A stretch of 64,000 nucleotides of DNA from Bacteroidota bacterium (GCA_020160935.1 JAIUPL010000014.1:62001-126000), one strand, 5' to 3'. Counted from the stretch's first letter, positions 44,421 to 54,301 are shown. A program made the numbers and translations. The notes: generated from the sequence alone by a model not told the origin.

Positions 44421-46249
44421 TAATTGTACGCAACTCCATTGGAAACAGGTTTTTGCTTGCGCTCGATCTGTTTTACAATGTGGTCGGCAGTAATGGGCAT
44501 GCCGTCAAAGTTCAGAATGGGAACCAGTTTGAAAGGATCGATTTCCAGTTCGTTGATCAGAATGGAACGCATCTGAGCGTCGCGATTTTGTTCAATGACA
44601 TACACCACTTCATGGCTTTCAATGAAATCGAGGACTTCCTGGGAAAACGGTGCCGAGCGCAGGCGCATAGCATCCATCGGGGTGCCAGCCGTGTTCAGCA
44701 AATCCAGCGCTTCCAGGGCTGCATATGTCGAGGTGCCGAAGAAAATCAACCCGTTCTGACTGGAATTCTTTTTTTGGTAGAATTCGGGAGCCGGAACCAG
44801 TGTCTTGGCCGTATTCCATTTTTTCAGCAGGCGTTCCATGTTGCGCACATAAGGTTCGCTTTCTTCCGTATAGCGCGCCATTTCGTCGCGGGAAGTGCCA
44901 CGCGTGAAGTAGGAGCCTTTGGTTGGGTGCGTGCCTGGAATGGTGCGGTACGGAATGCCGTCGCCGTCGACGTCCTTGTAACGGCCAAATTCCTTGATTT
45001 TTTCCAGGTCTTCGGCTGTGTACACTTTACCACGGTCGTAGTCGCGATTGTCATCCCATTGGAAGGGCGCGCAGAGGTGGTCATTCATGCCCAGGTCGAG
45101 GTCGATCATGACCAGGATAGGCGTTTGCAGGCGTTCAGCCAGGTCGAATGCATCCGCTGTCATACTGAAACATTCGGTTGGAGTAGCGGGCAGGAGGAGC
45201 ACCTGTTTGGTGTCGCCATGCGAAGCATAAAATGCCGAAGTGAGGTCCGACTGTTGCGTACGCGTCGGCATCCCCGTGGAAGGGCCCGTGCGTTGAACAT
45301 CGATCAGCACGACCGGAATTTCTGCAAAATAAGCCAGTCCGAGAAATTCGCTCATCAGCGAGAGGCCCGGTCCGCTGGTGGCAGTAAAGGCACGGGCGCC
45401 GTTCCAGTTGGCGCCGATGGCCATGCCGATGGCAGCCAGTTCGTCTTCTGCCTGCACGACAGCGTATTTGTTTTTGCCCGTTGCTTCGTCCTTCCGCAGG
45501 CGTTTAGCATATTTTTCAAAGGCATTCACCACCGAAGTAGACGGTGTAATCGGGTACCAGGCCGCTACGGAAGCGCCGGCGTAAATAGCGCCGAGGCCGC
45601 AGGCTGTGTTGCCGTCCACGAGAATGCTGTTGTTCAGAAGGTTGCGGCGTTCGAGGCGCAGGCCAAGCGGGTATTCGTAGTGGTCGTGGATGTATTGAAT
45701 GCCCAGTTCAAGGGCTTTGACATTGATAGGCACCAGTTTTTCTTTCTTGCGGAACTGATCTGCAATCAGGTCTTTCACCACCTGCACCTCTATATCCAGC
45801 AGGGCCACGAGCGCGCCTACATAAATCATGTTTTTCAACAACTGGTGTGAGCGTGTATCAGTGGCAAAGTGCTGACGGCACAATTCAATCATCGGAACAC
45901 CAATGAAGTGAATATCATCGCGCAGCATGGATTTTTCCAGTTCGCGGGTGTTGTCGTAAATGAAATAGCCGTTTGGGCGAACAGAATCGATGTCTTTTTT
46001 CAGGCTTTGCGGGTTGACGCTCACCATGATGTCGATTCCTGCCCTGCGGCCGAGATAGCCTTTTTCACTCACCCGCACTTCATACCAGGTAGGCAGGCCC
46101 TGAATGTTGGAGGGGAAAATATTTTTGGGCGTTACGGGAAGCCCCATGCGGAAAATAGACTTGGCAAACATGTTGTTTGCGCTGGCGGAACCCGTTCCGT
46201 TTACATTGGCAAAACGTATTACCAGGTCGTTTATGGCTGTCAGTTGCAT
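44420..46249 (-). CDS. korA: 2-oxoacid:acceptor oxidoreductase subunit alpha (gamma-alpha fusion)
   Basis: 609 residues from the ATG at 46249, 5 nt after the lspA stop; the frame is open further upstream but those codons are the lspA gene in another frame. The first ~185 residues are the gamma domain (GTGSASANNMFAKSIFRMG). The alpha part begins near NTACGLGAIYAGASVAAWYPITPST, with GPGLSLMSEFLGLAYFAEIP. It works with KorB in ferredoxin-dependent 2-oxoacid oxidation. The neighbourhood with a ferredoxin-type flavoprotein upstream fits this redox role. Confidence 0.93.
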   Translation of the reverse strand: MQLTAINDLVIRFANVNGTGSASANNMFAKSIFRMGLPVTPKNIFPSNIQGLPTWYEVRVSEKGYLGRRAGIDIMVSVNPQSLKKDIDSVRPNGYFIYDNTRELEKSMLRDDIHFIGVPMIELCRQHFATDTRSHQLLKNMIYVGALVALLDIEVQVVKDLIADQFRKKEKLVPINVKALELGIQYIHDHYEYPLGLRLERRNLLNNSILVDGNTACGLGAIYAGASVAAWYPITPSTSVVNAFEKYAKRLRKDEATGKNKYAVVQAEDELAAIGMAIGANWNGARAFTATSGPGLSLMSEFLGLAYFAEIPVVLIDVQRTGPSTGMPTRTQQSDLTSAFYASHGDTKQVLLLPATPTECFSMTADAFDLAERLQTPILVMIDLDLGMNDHLCAPFQWDDNRDYDRGKVYTAEDLEKIKEFGRYKDVDGDGIPYRTIPGTHPTKGSYFTRGTSRDEMARYTEESEPYVRNMERLLKKWNTAKTLVPAPEFYQKKNSSQNGLIFFGTSTYAALEALDLLNTAGTPMDAMRLRSAPFSQEVLDFIESHEVVYVIEQNRDAQMRSILINELEIDPFKLVPILNFDGMPITADHIVKQIERKQKPVSNGVAYN

Positions 46250-46254
46250 GATAT

Positions 46255-46761
46255 TCAGGTACGTAGCAGTCCTTTTGAGGCGGTGATAATGTAGGAGATG
46301 AATAATAAGCAGGTGCCGATCATGATCGACACATCTGCAGCGTTGAAAATTCCGGTTTGAAAATAACCGTAGTGGATATACAAAAAGTCGGTTACGGAAC
46401 CATAGGCCATGCGATCGTACAAATTGCCGATACCGCCGCCTATGATACAACCGAGTGCAAACAGCGTGTGTTTGTTCGCATCCATGCGCACCAGCATCCA
46501 GTACAACATCATGAACAATGCCAAAGAAGGCAAGAGCAGCAAGAGTACCTGTTTGAAGCCCGGAGGCAAGGAATCGCCCAGGCTCAGGAAGGCGCCGCTG
46601 TTTTCTACCTTGGTCAAGATCAGGTGGTTGTCTACAAGTGGTATCCGCTCGTGGTAATCCAGGTTGAGCCTGACCACGGCTTTCGATACCTGGTCGCATC
46701 CCACGTTGATCAGGACAATCGCCAGAAACCCTGTGTATTTTATGATCTTGTTTAATTTCAT
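46255..46761 (-). CDS. lspA: Lipoprotein signal peptidase (signal peptidase II)
   Basis: 168 residues with four transmembrane helices. It cleaves the signal peptide of prolipoproteins in the inner membrane. The catalytic Asp pair is present in GGIGNLYDRM and FNAADVSI, and the N-terminal DQVSKAVV motif matches. Placed between the redox gene at 46913 and korA, 5 nt from korA, so it is co-transcribed with unrelated enzymes. Confidence 0.95.
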   Translation of the reverse strand: MKLNKIIKYTGFLAIVLINVGCDQVSKAVVRLNLDYHERIPLVDNHLILTKVENSGAFLSLGDSLPPGFKQVLLLLLPSLALFMMLYWMLVRMDANKHTLFALGCIIGGGIGNLYDRMAYGSVTDFLYIHYGYFQTGIFNAADVSIMIGTCLLFISYIITASKGLLRT

Positions 46762-46772
46762 TTTTTCCCAAA

Positions 46773-46915
46773 TTCACAGGGTGTTGCCCTGTATTGTTCA
46801 CAGGGTGTTGCCCCCTGTATTGTTCACAGGGCGTTGCCCTGTGCTATTGATTACGCCCTTTCAGGGCTATTCGTCGGTACTCTCACACTCTCACTCTCTC
46901 ACTCTCTCACCTCTA
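46773..46915. repeat. Triple 24-26-bp repeat plus CTCTCACT array
   Basis: Three tandem units of TTCACAGGGTGTTGCCCTG-type with an internal CAGGG/CCCTG palindrome (46773-46849) are followed by ACGCCCTTTCAGGGCT and by a CTCTCACT unit array (46879-46915) that touches the stop codon of the ferredoxin-domain oxidoreductase gene. No complementary GAGAGTG arm is present here. Confidence 0.8.
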
Positions 46916-48706
46916 AACCAAGTGGCACGAGTGTCCCGCTTTCGACACCTGGTACAAATATTTTTTCATATCCCAGGCGGCTGTTGGGCAACGTTCGGCG
47001 CACAAGCCGCAGTGCAGGCACACGTTTTCATCTTTCAACATCACACGGCCTGTTTTGAGCGTGTCCGACACATATAAATCCTGGCTCAGGTTGTTGGCAG
47101 GTGCCGACAAGCGCGTACGCAGGTCTTCCTCTTCGCCGTTGGTGGTAAAAGTGATACAGGACGTTGGACAAACATCCACGCAGGCATCGCATTCGATGCA
47201 CAAGGAGCCGGTGAATACGGTTTGCACATCGCAATTCAGGCAGCGTTGCGCCTCCATAAAGGCCGTTTCACGGTCAAAACCGAGTTCCACTTCCAGTTTG
47301 CGGTCTTTCAATGCCACCGCATTATCGGCATGCGGCACATTGAAACGCTTCTCTTCGGCCACTGAACTGTCATAACTCCACTCGTGAATACCCATTTTCT
47401 GGCTCACCAGATTGGTCATGGGATCGGGACGATCCTTGTGCAGGTTTTGGCCGGTGCAGAACAGGTCGATGGATACGGCGGCCTGGTGGCCGTGCGCAAC
47501 GGCAGTGATGACGTTTTTGGGCCCGAAGGCTGCGTCGCCGCCAAAGAATACTTTGGAAATTGTCGACTGGTGCGTAAGAGGGTCGAGCACCGGCATATCC
47601 CAGCGATCGAAATCGAGGCCGAGGTCGCGCTCGATCCATGGGAAACTGTTTTCCTGCCCAATGGCTACCAGCACATCATCGGCTTCAAAGAACACATCGG
47701 GTTCGCCGGTTGGCACCATTTTACGCTTGCCATTTTCGTCGAATACTGGTTCTACCTTGGTAAAGGTCATGCCTTTCAGTTTCCCGTTTTCGATCACGTA
47801 TTCTTTTGGAACGTGGTTATTGTAGAAAGGAATACCCTCGCGTTGTGCATCTTCAATTTCCCAGGGACTGGCTTTCATATCGGCAAAGGGGCTGCGCACC
47901 ACAACCTTTACATCTTCGCCACCGAGGCGTCGGGAAGTCCGGCAGCAGTCCATGGCCGTATTGCCGCCACCCAGCACGAGCACGCGGCGGCCTATTTTTT
48001 CTGTATGTTCAAATGCCACATTGGCCAGCCACTCGATACCGATATGGATATTGGCTTTTGCTTCTTCGTAGCCGGGCAAGTCGCTGAGGCCGCGGCCGCG
48101 TGGTGCACCGGTGCCTACAAAAATAGCATCGTAATCCTGTGCCAACAGGTCGCGCAGGCTCGACACATACGTGTTGAAATGCTGGTGCACACCCATGTCG
48201 AGGATAAAGCCCACTTCTTCGTCCAGCACTTCTGCAGGAAGGCGGAACGATGGAATCTGGCTGCGCATCATACCGCCGCCTTTTTTCAGTTCGTCATACA
48301 GGTGTATTTCGTAACCCAGCGGCGCCAGGTCGCGCGCCACAGTCAGCGAAGCCGGGCCGGCCCCTACCAGGGCCACTTTTTTGCCATTGGAAGCAAAAGG
48401 GCCTTGCGGCATCATAGCGCGCACATCACCTTTGTTATCAGCGGCCACGCGTTTGAGGCGGCAAATGGCTACCGGTTTTTCTTCCACACGGTCGCGGCGG
48501 CAGGCAGGCTCGCAGGGGCGGTCGCAAGTACGGCCCAATACGCCCGGAAACACATTGGATTCCCAGTTAACCATGTAGGCCTCGGAATACCGTTCGGCGG
48601 CAATGAGCCGGATGTAATGTGGAACCGGCGTGTGTGCCGGACATGCATATTGGCAATCGACTACTTTGTGGAAATATTCCGGATCGTTGATATTCGTAGG
48701 CTGCAT
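46913..48706 (-). CDS. GltD-like FAD/NAD(P) oxidoreductase with C-terminal ferredoxin domain
   Basis: 597 residues from the ATG at 48706; upstream codons in frame look non-coding. The N-terminal Fe-S region (CQYACPAHTPVPHYI, CDRPCEPACRRD) and the FAD site VALVGAGPASLTVARDL match glutamate-synthase small-subunit-like proteins. The NAD(P) site is VLVLGGGNTAMDCCRTSRRLG. The C-terminus adds two [4Fe-4S] clusters (CIECDACVDVCPTSC, CLHCGLCAERCPTAAW). It probably passes electrons between NAD(P)H and ferredoxin, a natural partner of KorAB encoded downstream. Not a GltD, because no glutamate synthase large subunit is present. Confidence 0.9.
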   Translation of the reverse strand: MQPTNINDPEYFHKVVDCQYACPAHTPVPHYIRLIAAERYSEAYMVNWESNVFPGVLGRTCDRPCEPACRRDRVEEKPVAICRLKRVAADNKGDVRAMMPQGPFASNGKKVALVGAGPASLTVARDLAPLGYEIHLYDELKKGGGMMRSQIPSFRLPAEVLDEEVGFILDMGVHQHFNTYVSSLRDLLAQDYDAIFVGTGAPRGRGLSDLPGYEEAKANIHIGIEWLANVAFEHTEKIGRRVLVLGGGNTAMDCCRTSRRLGGEDVKVVVRSPFADMKASPWEIEDAQREGIPFYNNHVPKEYVIENGKLKGMTFTKVEPVFDENGKRKMVPTGEPDVFFEADDVLVAIGQENSFPWIERDLGLDFDRWDMPVLDPLTHQSTISKVFFGGDAAFGPKNVITAVAHGHQAAVSIDLFCTGQNLHKDRPDPMTNLVSQKMGIHEWSYDSSVAEEKRFNVPHADNAVALKDRKLEVELGFDRETAFMEAQRCLNCDVQTVFTGSLCIECDACVDVCPTSCITFTTNGEEEDLRTRLSAPANNLSQDLYVSDTLKTGRVMLKDENVCLHCGLCAERCPTAAWDMKKYLYQVSKAGHSCHLV

Positions 48707-48940
48707 GAAACAGTCGTTTTTGTGCAAAGAAAATCCGCATGACGCGGGCGGCAAATATATGCCGTTGAAAATCATTCGGAGTAACAATCTGACCAACAAA
48801 AAACACGCCATTCCCCAACTTTTCGAAATGAAGTCTTTAACGCGCTGAAAATGACAGGAATAATGGTAATTTATAAAAATTCCAAATCTCACTGTAGTTT
48901 AGCCATTTCTAAAATGAGTTGCCCCTCACCTTGCTTTCCT

Positions 48941-50554
48941 ATGCGTCGAAGAGGTTTTTTCAAAATCAGTGCCCTTGCAGGCATTTCGCTACCCGGCTTC
49001 CTTGCTGCGGCTTGCGGTCGTTCACGCGCCGAAAATTCGGGCGAATCCATTTCATTACCGGCGCCTTTCGAACTGGAAGAAATGACCATCGAGGCGCTCC
49101 AGCAGAAAATGCAGGCCGGCGCCCTTTCTTCCCGTAAAATCACCAGCCTGTATCTGGAACGCATCGCTGCCATCGACCAGGCCGGGCCTATGTTAAAGGC
49201 TGTCATAGAACTCAACCCCGATGCGCTTGCCATCGCTGATGCCCTGGATGAAGAGCGGAAATCGGGCCGGGTGAGAGGCCCCTTGCATGGCATCCCGATA
49301 TTGATCAAAGACAATATCGATACAGCAGATAAAATGTCGACCACAGCCGGTTCACTGGTACTGGAAGGGCACCATGCGGCACAGGATGCGTTTATTGTGG
49401 AGCGGCTTCGCGCTGCCGGCGCGGTATTGCTCGGCAAAACCAACCTGAGCGAATGGGCCAATTTCCGCTCTACCCGTTCATGCAGCGGATGGAGCAGCCG
49501 GGGCGGGCAAACGCACAATCCCTGTGTACTCGACCGCAATCCTTGTGGTTCCAGTTCGGGTTCGGGCGCCGCAGTGGCCGCTAACCTCTGTGCAGTGGCC
49601 GTGGGCACGGAAACCGATGGCTCAGTGATTGCACCCGCTTCTTTTTGCGGCATCGTCGGCATCAAATCTACTGTCGGGCTGTGCAGCAGAAGCGGCATTA
49701 TCCCGATTTCACAAACACAGGATACGGCCGGGCCCATGGCGCGTACCGTCAGAGATGCGGCTGTTTTGCTGGGCGTGCTGGTTGGAACCGACCCAAAAGA
49801 CGCCGTTACGGAGGGCGGCAAGGGCAAATCATACCCCGATTACACGACTTTTCTGGACGCCAACGCATTGCAAGGCAAACGAATCGGTGTGGAAAAACAG
49901 GCTTTCAGCGGCCATGAAGGCGTAGTGGCTTTGTTTAAAGCCGGCATCGATGTATTGAAAAAGCAAGGCGCTACTATTGTAGAAGTGGAGTTGCTGAAAC
50001 AATATGAAAACCTGGGCGATGCCGAATTCGACGTAATGCTGTACGAATTCAAGGATGGCCTGAATCGCTACCTGTCTACAGCAAATGCCCGGGTAAAATC
50101 GCTCGCAGATGTCATTGCATTCAACAACGCGCATGCCGATACGGTCATGCCGTATTTTAAGCAGGAACTGCTGGAAATGAGTCAGTCGAAAGGTGATTTG
50201 AACAGTGCCGAATACCGCGCGGCGCTGAAAAAATCGCTGGCATCCCGCTCTATCATCGATGCTATGTTGCAAAAACACCAACTCGATGCCATCTGCGGGG
50301 TCAGCATTGGGCTGCCCCACACCATCGATCTGGTGAACGGGGATGTCAATACGGGGTTTTATTTTTGCCCGCCTGCCGCTACCGCCGGGTATCCGCATAT
50401 TACGGTGCCCATGGGCAGGGTACATGAACTACCAGCCGGTTTGTCGTTGATGAGCGGCGCTTACAAGGAACCGGAATTGCTGGCGCTGGCCTATGCTTAT
50501 GAGCAGGCCACGAAGCATCGCAAGGCGCCTGCTTTCCTGAAAACGGCAGGATAA
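48941..50554 (+). CDS. Amidase-signature hydrolase, Tat-exported lipoprotein
   Basis: 537 residues from ATG 48941; ATG 48914 is an alternative. The N-terminus MRRRGFFKISALAGISLPG with AAAC is a twin-arginine signal with a lipobox. Amidase-signature features are intact: the catalytic Lys in ILIKDNIDTAD, the Ser-rich GSSSGSGAAVAA, and the nucleophile Ser in GTETDGSVIAPAS. Family members hydrolyse amides (peptide amides, acylated amines). It is divergent from the redox operon; a possible -7 box (TAGTTTAG, one mismatch) is at 48895-48902. The substrate is unknown. Confidence 0.9.
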   Translation: MRRRGFFKISALAGISLPGFLAAACGRSRAENSGESISLPAPFELEEMTIEALQQKMQAGALSSRKITSLYLERIAAIDQAGPMLKAVIELNPDALAIADALDEERKSGRVRGPLHGIPILIKDNIDTADKMSTTAGSLVLEGHHAAQDAFIVERLRAAGAVLLGKTNLSEWANFRSTRSCSGWSSRGGQTHNPCVLDRNPCGSSSGSGAAVAANLCAVAVGTETDGSVIAPASFCGIVGIKSTVGLCSRSGIIPISQTQDTAGPMARTVRDAAVLLGVLVGTDPKDAVTEGGKGKSYPDYTTFLDANALQGKRIGVEKQAFSGHEGVVALFKAGIDVLKKQGATIVEVELLKQYENLGDAEFDVMLYEFKDGLNRYLSTANARVKSLADVIAFNNAHADTVMPYFKQELLEMSQSKGDLNSAEYRAALKKSLASRSIIDAMLQKHQLDAICGVSIGLPHTIDLVNGDVNTGFYFCPPAATAGYPHITVPMGRVHELPAGLSLMSGAYKEPELLALAYAYEQATKHRKAPAFLKTAG

Positions 50555-50764
50555 TTGCACAGTTTCCTATGCATTTCAACACGCCTGGCAACTTTTTACC
50601 CTGTTCAACTGTTAAATGCGGAATGTTTTTTGATATTTACATCCTCAACACCTCAACTCTCAACCTCTCAACTCGAAAACACCAAAACACTTCCCCCCCT
50701 AATCGCACACCCAAATATTAACCAACCAACTTTTCAGCCCGAAAGCGGGCTCTTTAATTAAAAT

Positions 50765-53065
50765 ATGACCAAAAAGAAAAAATCGGGCGGCAGAAGGCTG
50801 ACCGCTCAACAATTACAAATTGAAGTCCTGAGATTCCTGCTGGCACATCCCCGAAAAACATTTTCTCCCCGCCAGATCACTGAACAAATCCGTGTAGACA
50901 ACAATAAAGATTCCGCCGAACACGCCCTCCGCCAACTGGTGGAAGCCGGTTCTGTAGTAGAACTTACCCTGAATAAATTCGGTGTTGCACTGGACCGATT
51001 GACGGTCAAGGAACCAGAACACACGCCTGCTGTCGAGAAAAAAACCGAGCAACAGCCTGCAACAAGCCATTCCGGCAAACACCAGCGACTTGAAAAAAAA
51101 TCGGACGGACGCAAGATCATTGAAGGGCGGGTGGACATGACCCGTACCGGCGCCGCTTACATCGTATCAGAACTCATGGATACCGATGTGTATGTGCCTC
51201 CGAAATACATCAACAGTGCCCTCAATGGCGACACCGTTCGTGTGCTGCTCTTCCCTGCCCCACCCCGACGCAGACCCGGTCAGCCGGTTCGCAAACCGGA
51301 AGGTGAAATCATCGAAGTGGTCAAACGCGCCAATGAATTTTTTATCGGAACCATCCGAAAAAGCAGAAAATACGCGCTGGTTTTGCCCGACAACCCCAAT
51401 GTCCCGGTCGACATCTACATCCCGCTCGAAGCCTGTGGCGAAGCCCGCGACGGTGAAAAAGTGGTGGTACGTATCACCGACTGGCAGGAAGGAAAAGGGC
51501 GTGTCCCCATCGGCAAGGTAACCCAGGTGTTGGGCAACGCGGGCGGCAACAACTTTGAAATGCAGAAAATCCTGATCAATCAGGGATTTGAACTGACGCA
51601 CTCCGAAGAAGCCGAAACAGAAGCACAACGCATCCCGGATACCATTTCAGAACAGGAAATAGCACGCCGCCGCGATTTTCGGGAAATACTCACGTTCACC
51701 ATCGACCCGGAAGACGCCAAGGACTTCGACGACGCCCTGAGCATCCGTGAACTGGAAGACGGCAACCTCGAAATTGGTGTTCACATTGCCGACGTGACGC
51801 ACTACCTGAAACCCGATTCCGCACTCGACCGCGAAGCCTACCAACGCAGCACCTCGGTGTATCTGGTGGATCGCGTGTGCCCGATGCTACCTGAAAAACT
51901 GTCGAACAACCTGTGTTCCCTGGTGCCACACCAGGATCGCCTGACGTTTTCTGCCGTATTCGAATGTACGCCAAAAGGCAAGGTGGTAAAACGCTGGTTT
52001 GGGAAAACAGTGATCCACTCCGCACACCGCTTTACCTACGAAAAAGCGCAAACCATTCTCGATAAAAAGCCGCATGCCGACCTGCAGGAACTGCCTATTT
52101 TCCCGCAACTGGACTGGGCCGTCAAAACCCTCGACCGCATTGCCAAAGCCATGCGCAAGGAGCGAGAGAAAAACGGCGCCATTGGGTTCGAAACCGATGA
52201 AGTGCGTTTCAAACTCGCACCCGACGGTACGCCACTGGAAGCCTATGTAAAAGAGCGCAAGGATGCGCACCTGCTGATCGAGGACTTTATGTTGCTGGCC
52301 AACAAGGAAGTGGCCATTTACATGGATAATAAAGGCAAAGGCCAGCAGGAAGTGCCTTTTGTGTATCGTATTCACGACCTGCCTGACATGTCGAAAGTGG
52401 CCGATTTTGCACGTTTTGCAGCAGAATTGGGCCATCCAATGAAAGTGGATACGCCCAAGCAAATTGCACATGCCTTCAATTCACTCATGCAGGCTGCCCG
52501 CAAGGACGATCGCCTGAAACTGCTCGAACCGCTGGCAATCCGTACCATGGCCAAGGCCGTTTATTCTACCAACAATATTGGCCACTACGGACTCGGTTTT
52601 TCGCATTACAGCCATTTCACCTCGCCTATCCGCCGTTATTCCGACGTGCTGGCACACCGCATTCTCGAACGCAACCTCGACGGTCGTACCGACCGTATCG
52701 ATAAAACGAAACTGGAGGAACAGTGCAAACACATCAGCAATCAGGAACGCAAGGCCGCCGATGCCGAACGCGAAAGCATCAAATACAAACAAGCCGAATT
52801 TCTACGCTCCCGCATCGGCGAGGTGTTTGAAGGTATCATCAGCGGTATCATCGACCGCGGATATTTTGTGGAACTACCTGATTCCAAAGCAGAAGGTCTT
52901 GTAGAATTCCGCTACCTCGACGACACCTATGTAGTAGAAGAGGGCAATCTGCGTGCCACCGGTCGCCGCTATAAACGCCAGTACAAAATGGGCGACCGCG
53001 TACAGGTGATGATTACAGCGGTAGATTTGCAAAAACGGCAGATTGAGATGGAAGAAGCGAGGTGA
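50765..53065 (+). CDS. rnr: Ribonuclease R (RNB-family 3'-5' exoribonuclease)
   Basis: 766 residues. A short N-terminal winged-helix region (~15-80) is followed by cold-shock domains, the RNB catalytic domain with FTIDPEDAKDFDDALSI (metal-binding Asp cluster, near 310-325) and the C-terminal S1 domain (GIISGIIDRGYFVELPDSKAEGLV), ending in a basic tail. It degrades structured RNA, which matters here because the long hairpins at gene ends would be natural substrates (inference). It is followed at once by a GAGAGTG repeat array. Confidence 0.95.
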   Translation: MTKKKKSGGRRLTAQQLQIEVLRFLLAHPRKTFSPRQITEQIRVDNNKDSAEHALRQLVEAGSVVELTLNKFGVALDRLTVKEPEHTPAVEKKTEQQPATSHSGKHQRLEKKSDGRKIIEGRVDMTRTGAAYIVSELMDTDVYVPPKYINSALNGDTVRVLLFPAPPRRRPGQPVRKPEGEIIEVVKRANEFFIGTIRKSRKYALVLPDNPNVPVDIYIPLEACGEARDGEKVVVRITDWQEGKGRVPIGKVTQVLGNAGGNNFEMQKILINQGFELTHSEEAETEAQRIPDTISEQEIARRRDFREILTFTIDPEDAKDFDDALSIRELEDGNLEIGVHIADVTHYLKPDSALDREAYQRSTSVYLVDRVCPMLPEKLSNNLCSLVPHQDRLTFSAVFECTPKGKVVKRWFGKTVIHSAHRFTYEKAQTILDKKPHADLQELPIFPQLDWAVKTLDRIAKAMRKEREKNGAIGFETDEVRFKLAPDGTPLEAYVKERKDAHLLIEDFMLLANKEVAIYMDNKGKGQQEVPFVYRIHDLPDMSKVADFARFAAELGHPMKVDTPKQIAHAFNSLMQAARKDDRLKLLEPLAIRTMAKAVYSTNNIGHYGLGFSHYSHFTSPIRRYSDVLAHRILERNLDGRTDRIDKTKLEEQCKHISNQERKAADAERESIKYKQAEFLRSRIGEVFEGIISGIIDRGYFVELPDSKAEGLVEFRYLDDTYVVEEGNLRATGRRYKRQYKMGDRVQVMITAVDLQKRQIEMEEAR

Positions 53066-53285
53066 CAGAGGGTGAGAGAGTGAGAGAGTGAGAGAGTGAG
53101 AGAGTGAGAGAGTGAGAGGGTGAGAGGGGTGAGAGGGGTGAGAGAGTGAGAGGGGTGAGAGAGTGAGAGGGGTGAGAGATGTGAGAGGCGTAGAGTACAC
53201 CGTGTACTCTACGCCTCTCACATCTCTCACCCCTCTCACCCCTCTCACTCTCTCACCCTCTCACTCTCTCACTCTCTCACCCTCT
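53066..53285. terminator. Inverted repeat of GAGAGTG units between convergent genes
   Basis: The whole gap is repeat. The perfect core is 38 bp (arms 53163-53200 and 53202-53239) folding back with almost no loop at CGTAGAGTACACC. Outside the core the left side has about a dozen GAGAGTG(G) units and the right side the complementary units in slightly different number. The repeats touch the stop codons of rnr and kdsD. Confidence 0.85.
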
Positions 53286-54294
53286 AAAGAAGTCCTTCTC
53301 TCACCAGGTCATGCAAATGCACCATACCCAGGTACTGGCCATTTTCTACCACAAGTAGTTGGGAGATCGAATGCTGGCGCATCAGTGCGAGGGCATCGAC
53401 GGCCAGTGCATCGGGAGCGATGGTTTTTGCATGGCGCACGAGCAGGTCGGAAGCATGGACGTTGTTAAAATCAGCGCCTCGTTGCAGCATCCTGCGCAAA
53501 TCGCCATCGGTAATGATACCCAGCAATTGTTGGTGATCGTCGAGTACAGCCGTGGCGCCGAGGCGCTTGGAGGTAATTTCCAGGATAATTTCCTGTAAAC
53601 CGGCATGAAGTGAAATAGCCGGCCGCTCGTGCAGGGCGTACAGATCGCGCACCCGAAGGTAAAGTTGTTTGCCGAGTGCGCCACCCGGGTGAAATTTTCC
53701 AAAATCCTCGGGAGAAAAACCCTTGCGTGCCAGCAGTGCCACAGCCAATGCGTCGCCGAGAGCCATTTGTGCCGTGGTGCTGGCTGTAGGCGCCAGGTTG
53801 TTGGGGTCGGCCTCCTGCTCCACAGGCGTCCACAGCAGGTAGTCGGCCTGGCGGCCCAGCGTACTGTTTTTCTGCGCCGTCATGGCAATAAGCGGATTCC
53901 CGAAATTTTTAAGCAGCGGGATCAGCACCTTGATTTCCGAACTTTCACCGCTTTTTGACAGGCACATCACGAGGTCGAACGAGCGGATCATACCCAGGTC
54001 GCCATGAATGGCATCGGCAGCATGCAGGAACAGCGAAGGTGTTCCGGTGGAATTGAGCGTGGCCACGATTTTTTGTGCCACAATAGCGCTTTTGCCAATA
54101 CCTGTTACAATCAGCCGGCCCTGCGAAGCAGCAATAGCCTCTACGCAGCGCACAAAGTCGGACGACTCCGTGAGCGAGGCTTCCAGCGCCGCCAGGGCAT
54201 CTGCTTCGATGCGGATGGTTTTGCGCGCCAGTTCGAGAATGTTTCCGTTTTCCAAAAAAATTTGTTTTTTCGCCGCAAAACTATCCACATCCAT
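53284..54294 (-). CDS. kdsD: Arabinose-5-phosphate isomerase, KdsD/GutQ family
   Basis: 336 residues. An SIS sugar-isomerase domain (~40-175: VTGIGKSAIVAQKIVATLNSTG, DLVMCLSKSGESSE) is followed by two CBS domains (~215-335: ATAVLDDHQQLLGIITDGDLRR, MRQHSISQLLVVENGQYLG). It converts ribulose-5-phosphate to arabinose-5-phosphate for Kdo and lipopolysaccharide synthesis. It is divergent from the TMEM220-like gene with a 7-bp gap. Confidence 0.93.
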   Translation of the reverse strand: MDVDSFAAKKQIFLENGNILELARKTIRIEADALAALEASLTESSDFVRCVEAIAASQGRLIVTGIGKSAIVAQKIVATLNSTGTPSLFLHAADAIHGDLGMIRSFDLVMCLSKSGESSEIKVLIPLLKNFGNPLIAMTAQKNSTLGRQADYLLWTPVEQEADPNNLAPTASTTAQMALGDALAVALLARKGFSPEDFGKFHPGGALGKQLYLRVRDLYALHERPAISLHAGLQEIILEITSKRLGATAVLDDHQQLLGIITDGDLRRMLQRGADFNNVHASDLLVRHAKTIAPDALAVDALALMRQHSISQLLVVENGQYLGMVHLHDLVREGLL

Positions 54295-54301
54295 TCAAGT
54301 C

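Noticed and set aside
44420-46801. KorA start in the upstream 793-residue frame
   Set aside because: The extension reads through lspA in another frame; the ATG at 46249 follows the lspA stop by 5 nt and gives the family N-terminus.
53066-53285. CRISPR-like array
   Set aside because: Units are 7-8 bp without spacers and form an inverted repeat; no cas genes nearby.
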